From Diplonema japonicum (Eukaryota > Euglenozoa > Diplonemea > Diplonemida > Diplonemidae), in assembly GCA_964019335.1 (NCBI GenBank), contig OZ025698.1, positions 355,201-419,200 of the forward strand: a DNA stretch of 64,000 nucleotides, written 5' to 3'. This document shows, one piece after another, positions 19,604 through 31,400 of this stretch; within the stretch, counting starts at the first letter, position 1; each line of letters starts with the position of its first letter. Under the pieces are notes generated by a model. That model searched no databases. It worked only from the letters and a program-made list of their open reading frames with translations, and was not told the DNA's origin. A program made the position numbers and the translations under genes.

Positions 19604-21025
19604 ATGTTACCGGAATACCTGTCTCCAGAGCTATGTGAAGGCTTGGCAGAGATGAAAATTGAAACGTTGTTCCCCGTCCAAAGCAAGGTCTACCCCCATG
19701 TCATGGCCGCGTACAAAGGAAAAGTTAGATACGATGTGTGCATCACAAGCCCGACCGGATCAGGGAAAACACTAGGATACGCCCTCCCCATCATAGGTGG
19801 GCTGCAGGGGCGAACCGTGAAACGCCTCAGGGCACTAGTCATGGTCCCCAGAAAGGAGCTCGCAACACAAGTATTCCAGGTCTTCAAAACCCTGTGTAAG
19901 ACGACGAACCTAACAGTGCAAGCAGTAACAGGACAGGACACGCTCCGGGTGGACCAGTCGCGGTTTTCTTCAAACATACCAGATATTTTAATTGCAACTC
20001 CATCTCGTTTAATAGAAATGCTCGCGACAATTTCGCTAGAATCCTTGAGGTTCCTGGTACTGGACGAGGCGGATCTGCTACTCTCGGACACTACACAGGA
20101 TTGGCTACGCGTGGCGCTGGCAGCGTGCGGTCCAGACAGCGCGAATGCTCCGCTCCACCGGGTTCTCTGTTCTGCCACACTTACGCACAACATGGCCAAA
20201 CTAGGCCAGGTTTCCCTTGTCAACCCTAAACAGTTCATGCTACACGGCAACGGAGAAGATCTGACAGATGTGAAACGGTACGGTATCCCTTCAACACTTC
20301 AAGAGAGCGTTATGTTATGCGGCGACACTGCCAAGCTGCTGTGCCTTCGGGACATCCTACGCAAGGAGGACGGGACCATCCTCGTGTTCACGAAGACCAC
20401 CGACTCCGCACACCGTCTCGCAAGGCTTCTCCAGCTTTCCGGTGTTGTCGCAGATGAATTCAGCGGGCAGCTTACTGTGAAGGAACGTGCTAAGGTCATT
20501 CAAAATCTTCGGGAAGGCACTTCCGCATGCGCGGTTTGCTCCGATGCCTTCGCGCGAGGTATGGATCTTGACAAAGTCTCGCTTGTCATTAACTACGAAA
20601 TCCCGGCTTTCATCCAGACGTATATCCATCGAGTTGGGCGGACTGCTCGTGCGAACCGGCCTGGTAAAGCTTTGACGCTGCTGGAGGATGAGGACGAAGA
20701 GGCTGAGTTTTCGTTGCTTCATAAGAAGGCGCTCTCCGCGGCGGCGCCGTCGCAGACTGCCCCGCCCGCCACCACCGACGACGATGCTGCCCTCATGCAG
20801 ACTAATTTGAAAAAATTGCAAACAGTTCTTAGAAAGGAAGCCAAGGGGACTTTGAAGCAGACCCAACCGCTTCCCTCCGACATTTCCACAGCACCCATCG
20901 CGTTCAGAAGCAAACTGTTGAAAAGAAAACGAATGGAGTCGGACGAAGCGAGCGAAAGCGAGAACGAGAAGGAGGCTGAGAAGGAAGACTCGGAAGAAGA
21001 AAGCAGCCAAGAGACAGACGAGTAA
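19604..21025 (+). CDS. DEAD-box RNA helicase, DDX51/Dbp6-like
   Basis: 473 residues from the ATG at 19604. All core motifs are present: Q-like FPVQ, motif I SPTGSGKT, Ia PRKELA, Ib ATPSR, II DEAD, III SAT, V ARGMD and VI HRVGRTAR. The insertion pattern (KVRYDVCITSPTGSGKT after FPVQSKVYP) and short N-terminus are closest by eye to DDX51/Dbp6, a helicase of early 60S ribosome assembly in the nucleolus. The C-terminal 100 residues are lysine- then Glu/Ser-rich (SEEESSQETDE), typical of nucleolar proteins. Paralogue assignment is tentative, the helicase call is firm. The next gene starts 160 bases on. Confidence 0.92.
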   Translation: MLPEYLSPELCEGLAEMKIETLFPVQSKVYPHVMAAYKGKVRYDVCITSPTGSGKTLGYALPIIGGLQGRTVKRLRALVMVPRKELATQVFQVFKTLCKTTNLTVQAVTGQDTLRVDQSRFSSNIPDILIATPSRLIEMLATISLESLRFLVLDEADLLLSDTTQDWLRVALAACGPDSANAPLHRVLCSATLTHNMAKLGQVSLVNPKQFMLHGNGEDLTDVKRYGIPSTLQESVMLCGDTAKLLCLRDILRKEDGTILVFTKTTDSAHRLARLLQLSGVVADEFSGQLTVKERAKVIQNLREGTSACAVCSDAFARGMDLDKVSLVINYEIPAFIQTYIHRVGRTARANRPGKALTLLEDEDEEAEFSLLHKKALSAAAPSQTAPPATTDDDAALMQTNLKKLQTVLRKEAKGTLKQTQPLPSDISTAPIAFRSKLLKRKRMESDEASESENEKEAEKEDSEEESSQETDE

Positions 21026-21184
21026 ACAGAACAAAACAAATAAAAGGCCTCCCTTCCCGCCCCGCGTTTCATTTTTCACACTTTTTTTTTTTTCCACCCC
21101 CAGCACCTATCCCCCATCATATTATTATTTTTTTTTACACCCTTCTTTCTTTCACATTCCATTCTGTACACCAGTAACGCCCTG

Positions 21185-22468
21185 ATGACGGGCCTGTGGC
21201 ACCGCCCTGCAAATAAAGACGGTGAGGAGATAGCAAGAGCGGTTTGGTGGGACGATGGTGAGTTCCATGCAGTTTTCAAGAATGGTGTGCTGGTAGGGAT
21301 ACTTCGGGATGGGAGCACGTGCTGCGTGCGTGACGATGAAGGCTGCAGAAGGTACGTGACAGGGCTTTGCTCCCTACCAGCCGACATGGTGTACATCGCT
21401 ACCGCGGTGAAGATGCGTAACGAATTCTCCTCCACTCCATTTCTGTGCAAAACACTGCTCCCCACGGGCACCTCTCTCATGAAACATATCGGGTCTGAAC
21501 CTTACATCCCGAGCGTCAACTGGGCAGGGTGCAGCATTGAAGGCGACACTGTAACGTCCTTCGACAAATCTGCAAGGCTTACCCTACACCCCAGCATGGC
21601 TGTCTTCACAGTTTCGTACCCTGCCAGGGTTCGTGTCCCAAGCACGGACCCCGGTGTGATAAAGTACTCTGCGGACAGCCCTTTACGATACGGCCCGATT
21701 GTTGAAACAGAGCAGTTTTTCACGATGGTGACGGAGACGCATCTTGCAAAGCAGCCCCCTGGACACTGGGCGTGCCCTCTTGCGGTTGTTCTTCATGGAA
21801 ACCCGACGGCAGATGTTGCATCAACACCCCCGACAACTCTGCCGTTGCTCGGCGATGGTAAGATAAGAGGATACCCGCACCTCCTTGAGTCTGGGTACGC
21901 TTCTGCTAATCTTTTCCGAAGCATGACCTCTCAGAACGAGACACGCACTGTGAAGACTGTTTTTGAACGATCTGTCGGAGCTGTGTTCTGGGTGTCAGAT
22001 GCGTTGATCCTCCACGATATGTCTGTGGTGTCCAACAAATCCGGTTATTACACGCACGCGCTTGAACACGGTGAACGAGAGGTCCACGCAACAGACAGAA
22101 GGGTCCGGTTGAGCTCACCATCGTTGCTCGACGGTAGTTCGCAGTATTTTCTTCGTGATGTGCTGTTGTACATCAGCTCGATTGTGCCTGTGGGTGTTCT
22201 TTCGGAGAAGAAGGCCCCTGTCCTGTCCCCGTCCTCCAGCAAGCGGTTCGCAATACCCGATGTGGGCGACGCTAGTATCGCAGGCAACCGTCTCTCCCTT
22301 CGATTTAACGACCGGTGTGTTTTGCGAATGCAGCTCAACAACCCTTGTGCTACTCTTCTCCTCCCTAACGGAGAACACGTCGAGGCACGTGTGGACAACC
22401 CCTCCCTACCCCCCGAGGTCCGGGAATACTGCATCACCGCGGTGGCTGTGTTCGAGCAGTTACTTTGA
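21185..22468 (+). CDS. C5orf34-like conserved protein (tentative)
   Basis: 427 residues. The N-terminal block (ARAVWWDDGEFHAVFKNGVL, then ILRDGSTCCV) is a run of short beta strands around a 'DGS' turn, and the C-terminal block (LLLPNGEHVEAR) repeats that style. The pairing resembles the two domains of the vertebrate C5orf34 family, whose function is poorly known. I base this on memory of the pattern only. No membrane spans, signal peptide or catalytic motif are visible. It lies tightly between the helicase and the carboxylase gene (137 bases to the latter), with a T/C-rich gap. Confidence 0.6.
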   Translation: MTGLWHRPANKDGEEIARAVWWDDGEFHAVFKNGVLVGILRDGSTCCVRDDEGCRRYVTGLCSLPADMVYIATAVKMRNEFSSTPFLCKTLLPTGTSLMKHIGSEPYIPSVNWAGCSIEGDTVTSFDKSARLTLHPSMAVFTVSYPARVRVPSTDPGVIKYSADSPLRYGPIVETEQFFTMVTETHLAKQPPGHWACPLAVVLHGNPTADVASTPPTTLPLLGDGKIRGYPHLLESGYASANLFRSMTSQNETRTVKTVFERSVGAVFWVSDALILHDMSVVSNKSGYYTHALEHGEREVHATDRRVRLSSPSLLDGSSQYFLRDVLLYISSIVPVGVLSEKKAPVLSPSSSKRFAIPDVGDASIAGNRLSLRFNDRCVLRMQLNNPCATLLLPNGEHVEARVDNPSLPPEVREYCITAVAVFEQLL

Positions 22469-22604
22469 ACATTTTCTTTTTTTTATAGTTTTTCTTCTTC
22501 TTTTTTTTTTTATAGATTTCAGTAGTTCCGTTCCGTTTTCTTTTTTATCCCGTCCCCTCTGTGTGGTAGTCATTTTAAACAAACAGGGAACACAAGCAGA
22601 CAGA

Positions 22605-24850
22605 ATGACGCGTCAAATCGAAAGGATCCTCATCGCCAACAGGGGTGAGATCGCACGAAGGGTCATCCGTGCATGCGACCAGATGGGGATCGTCTCCATC
22701 GCCGTGTTCACGGAGGCTGACAAGGACATGCCCTTTATCAGAGAGGCCAAGACTGCAGTGTGTCTTGGTGCCGACACACAAGCATACCTCGACATGGATG
22801 CCATCCTGAAGGCTGCCAAGGCGACAAATGCCGATGCCATCCACCCCGGGTACGGGTTTCTATCCGAGAGGGCCGACTTTGCCACCGCCGTCGAGAAGGC
22901 AGGGATCGTGTTCATCGGGCCCACCGCTCACACCATTGAGTGCATGGGGTCGAAAATCGGTGCCAAGAAACTGCTTGCAGGGAAAGCTCCCCTTGTCCCC
23001 GGCCTAACCTCTGGAACTGTGGAGGAATGGGTCATTGCAGCTGAGAAGATGGGCTACCCTGTTCTCATCAAAGCCTCCGCAGGCGGTGGTGGCAGAGGGA
23101 TGAGGGTTGCACGCAACGCCGACGAGCTCAAGGAAGCGATGAAGACAGCTGAGGGCGAGGCCCTGCGTGCCTTCGGCGAGGGCTCCGTCATGCTCGAGAA
23201 GTACGTCGAAGAGGTGAAGCACATCGAAGTCCAGATTTTCGGCGACGCCTACGGCAACGTGATCCACCTTCTGGAGAGGGAGTGCTCGCTGCAGAGGAGG
23301 CACCAGAAGGTCATTGAAGAGGCCCCTTCCCCCTTCGTGACTCCCGAGCTCAGAAAGAAAATCTGCGCCAGCGCAGTTGAAATTGCCAAGATGCTGAACT
23401 ACAGAGGTGCAGGCACCGTTGAGTACATCGTCGACCCCAAGACGTCCGACTTCTACTTCTTGGAAGTCAACACAAGGCTGCAGGTTGAGCACCCTGTCAC
23501 AGAGCTTGTTACTAACTTGGACCTGGTGGCCTTGCAGATCCTTGTTGCCATGGGCGTCAAGATGCACGATGCCTTGGGTCAGGTGAGGCTTGACCCAACG
23601 AAGCCTGCTCTCACCACGTCACCCGTGTCCCCAATTGGATATGCCACCGAGGTCAGGGTGTATGCTGAGGACTTCAACTTGATGCCCACCGTGGGCACCG
23701 TGAAGCTGTGGGAGTCTCGCCAGGTTGCGAAGAACATCGCCTTCCACAACGCGGTGGAGTCTGGGAGCGAGATCTCCGTGCACTACGACAACATGATCTC
23801 GAAGGTGGTGGGCTGGGATGCGTTCAGTAGGGAGGCCTGCATCAGGAAGACCGCCAGAGCCCTCAAAGACACCACTTGCTTCGGACTCACTAACAACAAG
23901 CTCTTCCTGCTGTCCATCCTGCAGCACGAGGAGTACGTCGAGGGGCTGAAGATCTGCACAAAGTGGATTGCCGACAACCACAACCTGCTGAAGTCCATCG
24001 CCTTCGGGATGCTGTCAAAGGATCTCGTCTTTGAGTCAGCAGTGGCGGGGTGCATCTGGGGTGCAATGCAGGGCGGGAAGCCACACTTGAGACACCTTCC
24101 TGGCGGGTGGAGCAACACGAGAAACAGGACCGAAACAAAGCTAATGAAAGTGTTGAAGAACACGCACGGTATCCTACCTGGTGGTTTGGGAGAGGCTGAT
24201 GACTTCGGCGATGTCCCGATGATGGTCAAGCATCAGAAGGACAGGAGGGGTATCTTCACCTTCACGTGTGGGGAGAAGAAGGTTGCAGGCATCGAGCTGC
24301 TCAGCATCGAGCCACTGCCCCTTTACACGGTGTTGAGGGTGAAGTTCGGGGATAGGATCAAAACCTTCCTGGTGCAGGGGGACGCTTCAAAGAGCATCAA
24401 CGAGAAGGAGATGTTCGTGTGTGAAGTCGAGACGGGTGTCGAGGTTGCCTTCGTGAAGGTCCCGATGCTGCTGTACCCCTCGGGGGACAATACCGAGATC
24501 GCTACTACAGTATGGGGGTGGGGGTGAGGGGAAAAAAAAAGATTTAAATAAAAACTTCACAGCGTCCCTGTTCGCAGACCAACTACACCTTCACTGCTAA
24601 CCAGACGGAGGAAGATCCTGCCACTGCCAACTTGCCTGGCAAGAAGGTTGCCTGTCCTATCATGGCCAAGGTCTTCAAGATACTTAAGTCCACTGGCGAC
24701 ACTGTTACTGCCGGTGAAACCGTGCTTATCCTGGAGTCCATGAAAATGGAGACTAAGGTTACCACACCATTCTCAGGGAAGCTGACTCTTAAGGTGAAGC
24801 CTGAGGAGCTCACCAGGACCGGGAAGACATTGTTCACAGTCGAGGAGTAG
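22605..24850 (+). CDS. Biotin-dependent acyl-CoA carboxylase alpha subunit; two exons
   Basis: Exons 22605-24509 and 24578-24850, phase 0, 725 residues. The 68-base intron runs GTATGG...TCGCAG. Residues 1-450 are biotin carboxylase: ILIANRGEIARR, the ATP-grasp loop SAGGGGRGM, HIEVQIFGD, FLEVNTRLQVEHPVTE. A middle domain links to the biotinyl domain in exon 2, with the biotin lysine in ESMKMET at about residue 687. Without the intron the biotin site would be lost, which supports it. Length and order match the alpha subunits of propionyl-, methylcrotonyl- or related CoA carboxylases; sequence alone does not choose. The protein starts at MTRQIERILIANRG with no obvious mitochondrial presequence, so it may be cytosolic or the targeting segment lies in an unseen upstream exon. 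The beta subunit is not in this window. Confidence 0.92.
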
Positions 24851-24856
24851 AACTGA

Positions 24857-24889
<33 letters not shown>

Positions 24890-25463
24890 TTTGCAAGAGC
24901 AAGTCTTTGACTTGTTTTAACAAAAAGGGGAACGTTTTTACGGGTTATATATGTCTTCTCCAGGTTAAAACACCCAGTTCCTCTTTTTTTCTTTCTTTTC
25001 CTTTTTGTTTGTTTCCACGTTAGGTGGTAGGGCGGAAGGGGGACGGCGGGGCGATGTCTAGACTTAAAATATAAAAAAGAAGAAAAAGAAGAGGGAAAAA
25101 AAAAAGGGGGAAAAAAAAAAGGGAGGGTGTGTGGAGAGAGTATGTTGGAAAAAAAAAGTGCTGTAAATACAATACCAGTGTTACACCACCCATAACAACA
25201 TCCGCGTCTTCTTTTTCTCCACATTTTTTTTTTTTTTTCGCTCTTCTTTTTTCTTTTTTTTTCCCCCCTCTCTTCCTCTGTTCCCCCTCCCCCCTTTTTT
25301 TTTCCTTAAAAAATCGACAAAAAACCCACGGCATAAAACCCCCCCCCCCCCATTTATTCCCCTCTTATAATTCAACACTCTTCTCCCCCCCCAAAAAAAA
25401 AGAAAATAGGGACATAACACAAAAAAGAAATGGGATAAAAAAAAAAGAAAAAACAAAAAAAAA
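24851..25463. other. Intergenic, homopolymer-rich
   Basis: T-run of about 30 directly after the stop (24860-24888), mixed A/G and C/T tracts, a C-run at 25339-25351 and repeated A-runs up to the ATG at 25464. Nothing gene-like on either strand. Confidence 0.65.
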
Positions 25464-28400
25464 ATGTCTGATGTGTTCTGGAGGGACATGCCGTGCTCAT
25501 GGCCGGGGAGAACGGGGGTGGCGAAGACGTATTTCGTGCAGAAACAGCCGAGGAGGGGGTACTTCAGCAGCATCAACGAAGCGGTTTCGTTCGCAAAACC
25601 GGGGGAACGGATTGAAGTCGCACAAGGCAAATACTTCGAGAACGTCGTTGTCTGCAAGAGCGTGGAACTCGTCGCAGAAAAAGGCGCTGACAAACCAGAA
25701 ATATACTCCCACGGCGTAACCCTCTCAGTCGATGCCGACGAGGCCATGATCAGCGGCCTCTCCATCAGAACCGGCGAGCAAGAATGCTACGCTTTACTCG
25801 TCATCTCAGGCCACCCAATCATCTCCCAATGCCACATACAAAACGTACAAGTAACCGGTCTTTCAAACCCCATCATCGAAAAAAACAACATAACCCAATC
25901 CAAAACACACGGTGCATACATAACAGGCCGAGCAGGCGGTTCCTTCCAAGGCAACACCATAGAAAACCACGGTTGGTACGCTGTATGGGTCGAAGCCACT
26001 GGACAATGCGAATTCGTGACGAACTACATACAACACGGCGGCCACGGTCAGATCATGGTAACTGGTCAAACCGACTTTGACAGTATTGGCGATGTCGGGC
26101 CCAACGTCTCAGCAAGCGCAGAAGAAGTTGCACCCGTGTTTAAAGGCAACAAAATCACGGATACCGTCGTCAATTTAATACGAAAAGCGGAGCTTGGACA
26201 CAAACGACCCTCACAAGTCCGTGAAGTAGGCGACACTGTGTCAATTTTCGTCGACGAACGGGAAGAATCCGGACAAACCAGTTACGTGTCTGACGCGCGT
26301 GTCGAGCGGTTCTGGAAAGACCGCGCCGCCGTCGAGGTAAAATCCTTCGCCGTTCCCGTGTTCGAACGAAACTGGATCGCAGACGGCTTGAACCACGGTG
26401 TCCGCATACACCAAAACGGCGGTGGAATTTTCACAAAAAACAAACTCATGCGCAACGCCGGCGCCGGTGTCTGCATCAGCCTCGGCTCTCCCAAAATATT
26501 CGAAAACGACATTACATTCAACCGGGTTGGGGGGATCATCGCCACCCGCGACGCGTCCGGACACATAACCCACAACACCATTAATGGAAACGGGCTTTTT
26601 GGAGTGCAGCTTTCGAAAGGAGGCCGCAAGCTGCACATTGAGCACAATACGATTACCGATCACGAGAAGATGGGGATGCATTTTCTCGACGGCGGGACGG
26701 CGCAGTGTTTCAAGAACGAGATCGCCGAGAACAGGGGTCCCGGGGTGGTAACAGAGACATTGGGCGACCCAGTCTTGAAGCAAAACATACTCCGAGCCAA
26801 CACGATAGGCTTCACAGCAACAAGGTTCGGAAAAGGCGTTCTCACTGACAACGAAATCGTGAACAACGAGAAGGAAGGCGTCATAGTCACACAATCTGCG
26901 AACCCATACCTTGCGAAAAACCGAATCTGCCAGTCAACCTGCAATGTAGTCGTCACCCGTAACGGTTTGGGTACATTTATTGACAACTATATCCGCGATG
27001 CCCGTCAAGTGCAGGTCCTCGTCTCTGCACAGGGCAACCCAACCATGACGAGCAACCAGATCATCTGTGGTAAGGACGAAGGCGTGGTCTGCAAAGACTA
27101 CGGTGCGGGTGTCTTCAGATTCAACGTTGTCGCGTCCCACCTCGGGTGCAACATCGTCATCTCCAAGCATGCGGACCCTTGTTTCGAGCGAAACCTTGTG
27201 ATGGGCTCGCTTATCGAAGGCGTTCGTATAGAAGGGAACGGGAAGGGCACTTTTTTGTCAAACTTCATCCAACGAAACATGGGCTCCGGTGTGGTAGTCC
27301 AAAGCGGCGGCGTGCCGATCTTCAGAAACAACTTAATACGAAACTGCCGGCAAGGCGGGGTGTATATCGGCCATGGTGGTGGCGGGCAGTTCGAAAAAAA
27401 CCAGTTCCTTCGAAACCTCTGTGGCATAGAAGTCGAGGGCACCGGCGCCGGTTCACAAGAAGACGACGAACAACGAGAAATACCGGTCTTCACACGGAAC
27501 GTGGTTGCAAATTCGATCCAATACGGTTTGTGGGTAGGACGCGGGGGATGCCCGTTGCTGCAGCGGAACATCATAGAAGGCTCGCGGGTGGCCGCGGTTT
27601 ACATCGAGACCTCCGCACACCCGACGCTCCTCGCCAACGAGATCTCGAACAACAAGGCGGGCCTCGTCTTCCGCAACGAAGGCCGCGGGGTGTTCATCCA
27701 AAACCTCATCGAAGGCACCGAGACCTTCGCCGTGGAGATCAGCAACGGTTCCAACCCTTGCATCGCGTCAAATCTCATCACCGGCGGCACCGACGCCATC
27801 ATTGTCGAAGACTCCGCCAAGGGAAACCTGTACCAGAACATCATAACAGGTGCAGAGACAGGCATCCTCATTGGCTCAGGTTGCACTACAGTTATCAAAC
27901 GTAACGTCATCACGCAGTGCGGGACAGGGATGAAGCTTAACGGCGCGTCGGATTGCGAACTGGCCGAAAACATTATTTCCGAGAACACGGTACGCGGTCT
28001 GTACGTGACACCAACAGGACACTGCACATTGCTGTCCGGCCACATCGTGACCGGCCACACAGAAGGCGTCGTCATCGAAGGCCGCGGATCGTTTACAAAC
28101 AGCCACATCTTCAACAACAGTAAAGGAAACCTTGTTATACAAGAAGCGGGGGACCCGGCGTTGAAAGGCAATCTCATCGCAGGTGGCACCGTGGGGATGG
28201 CATGCCGCGGCGGCCACGGAGGTACCTCCGGCACTATCATCATGAAGTGCACGCAAGGCGTCGTCATCTCTGGTATCGCTTCGCCCGAGTTCTCCGAAAA
28301 CTTAATTACAGAGTGTGAAGTGGGTGTTGTGGTGATGGACAACGCCAACGGGATGATGACAGGGAACTTCCTCTACACAAACACGACAAACGTTCTGCTA

Positions 28401-31400
28401 CGAGGCGGCGACACCTTTTCAATGGAGGAAAACAGCATTCGTGATGCGGATGTCTCTGTCAGAACGGAGCCGGGCGGGAGGGGCACGCTCAGAGGAAACG
28501 TCATCCGTACCAACGAAGCCCTCGCAGTCCAACTCAGCGGTGGGACCACCGTTTTCGCGGAAAACTACATTTTTCAACACTGGCGGACACCAGCAGTACT
28601 GGCAGACCAGCCTGGCAAAGCGGTACTTCAAGGCAACATCGTCTTTGAAAACCTTGTCGGTGTCAAGACAATCAACGGGGCAGATCCCATCCTGCGGGAC
28701 AACCATTTAACAGGATGTTCCATTGCCGCCATACTTGTAACGGACGGTGGGGCCGGGTGCTTTGAAACCAATAAAATCTCGAAGAACAATCAGCTCGGTG
28801 TTCTGGCACAATGCGCGTCGGCGCCGGTCTTTTTCAAGAACGTGATAGAGCTAAACGGTACCAACGGCGTCATGTTGGAGGACAGCACGAAGGCTGTCTT
28901 TAAGGCTAACACCGTGACCGCGAACAAATTCGTCGGTTTCGTCGTGAGGACCAACGCAAACCCTTTATTGGAGGAGAACATGGTCAGCAGCAACCCCGTC
29001 GCGGGGATTCTTGTAAAAGAAGCGGGGAGGGGGATCATGCGGGCAAACTTTTTGAAAAGCACCGAAGCACATAAACCGCAAGTACAGATTAGGATAGAAG
29101 ATATCGGGTCAGACCCCTTCATCAGCAACTCGGAAATCTCAGGAGCGGCCACCCACGGCGTACAAGTTAGAAGCCACTGCAAAGGACAATTCGTGGGGAA
29201 CACCATCAGCCACAACACCGACTGTGGCATGGAAGTAACAGATGACGCCTCACCCACCGTGACAAAGAACACCTTCCACGACAATGGACAGCAAGGTCTT
29301 ACAATATCTCTCGGGTCGCGAGGTGTATATGAAAACAACACCGTGTTCAACAACGCAGAAGGCGGTATTCACATGCGTGCAGGCGCCACGGGAATCATCA
29401 AGGGCAACACTGTACGTGATGAAAGCCGCGGAGGCATCATGGTGACGAGCTCCACCGGTGAAGTGAGTGGGAACGACATTACATCGTGCAGCCGGTTCGG
29501 GATGTGCTTCAAAGGCTCCGTCCTTACTGTGGTAAAGGAGAACATCCTGCACCACAACACATCGCCCGCCGCCGTTGTCGAGCACGGTGCAACCCCGACA
29601 TTCACAGAAAACTTTTTCCACAGCAACCACCACGGGCTCGGGGTAGCAGTACGCGACCAAGGAAACCCGTTGTTGGAGAGAAACGTATTTTACAAGGAGC
29701 ACAAGGCTTTGTCTGTAAGCAGCGGTGGAGGCGGGGTGTACCGAAGCAATCTGTTCATAAAATGCGGAACGGAAGGAACGTACGTAGCATATGTCGAACG
29801 ATCGGAACCGAGCTTCGACTCGAATGTGTTCTGCATGAACGAAGGTGTGTCCGCGTGCTTCGGCGAAGGCGCCGGTGGAAAATTCAGCCACAACATCGTG
29901 TGCAACGGTGCCGGTGAGTCTACTGGCGTGGAACTCCTAGCCAACGCCGCGACCTGCTTCGCATCAAACACAATATGGGGCATGCGTGTGTGCGTATCTG
30001 TCACAGGTTCCGCGTCGCCCACCTTCACGGACGACGACATCATAGCAGGCGTCTCATCATGCGTTACAATCGCATCTGGTGGTGCCCCTTCCTTCAGCTC
30101 CTGTTTTATTCGGTCTAGTAAAATAACCGGCGTGCTTGTGACATCTGGGGAAGCAGGGTTTTCAGGATGCACGTTTCAAGGTAATCACTCGGGGTTGGAG
30201 GTCAAGGGTGGACAGGTCACCGTGACTGGCTCGACATTCCGGGAGAACAAAACTGGTGTCTCGTACACTGGCACCAACGGGACGATGACGGGTTGCACAT
30301 TGGTGTCGAACACGGTCGCTGTGGCGGTGCGGGCCGGGGCAAACCCTCTTATAAAAGGGAACAGGATCCACAGAAACACAAAGGGCGTCCATGTCACCTC
30401 CGAGGGAGAGGGCACCATCGAGGAGTGCGAGATATACCTCAACGACGACAACGTTGTGGTCGAAGGAGAGGCCGCACCGTACCTTGTGGAGAACCACATC
30501 TACGACGCGAGGCGGAACGGGGTTCACGTCAATGGGGGACAGGCTACGTTCACAGCGAACCACATATACGATAATTCCGACCACTCTTTCTACTGTGAAG
30601 CAGGTTCGCCCATCCTCACCGGGAATAGAATATACTACGCAAAGGAAGCAGGCGCCTTTCGGTCCGCCGACGACGCGACACCGTTAACCCGCAACAACAC
30701 TGTTCTTAACCATCAATCGCCTGTGATCAACGCTACCACGCAACAGGATAGAAAAGGCATCCACGAGAGGGCGGGGAAGGAGCTGGAGAAGGTTAAGGTG
30801 GGGCTCGCGAGAAGGGCGGCAAAGCGACGGGAGTCAGCGTCAGTCTCATTGAACATCGTGGAGCCCGTTCTCGAGATGTTCGTGGACGGCAACGGGGCGC
30901 CTAGGAAAGAGGCTAGGGACCAAAAAAGCACAAACGACGAAGAACGAAAAGAAATCGGCTCACGGGGCTCATTATTCGCAGAAGACCGAAGCGTATCCTA
31001 CACTATACTTGCGGAGGTGCGAAGGGGGTTGACGCATGTCGGCGGCTTTGGGCGGCAATCCGTAGCTGACGACAGCGGGCGGAGGAAAAGCAGTGCGTTT
31101 GGCGCACTTCGCACAAAGCTCCCCACTCCACCCCAGTCACGGCGAGGCACTGTGGCGTCTCCTCCGAGGACACCTGTTGCATCTCCTTCCCAGAGAACAC
31201 CTCCAAGAACGCCCGTAGCGAAGCCCCCCGCAACTGATCGCAAGCGAAGCAGTATCCGACCACGAAAAACCTCCTCTACTACTGTCACCCCTCGGAGCCA
31301 GTCCCCTGCACGGTCTCCACGCGCGACCCACAGGCCTTCCCGTCGTCGGAGCAACCTCCCAACCGTCAGCTCAACTACCGAATCGCGTCCTCCTACGCTG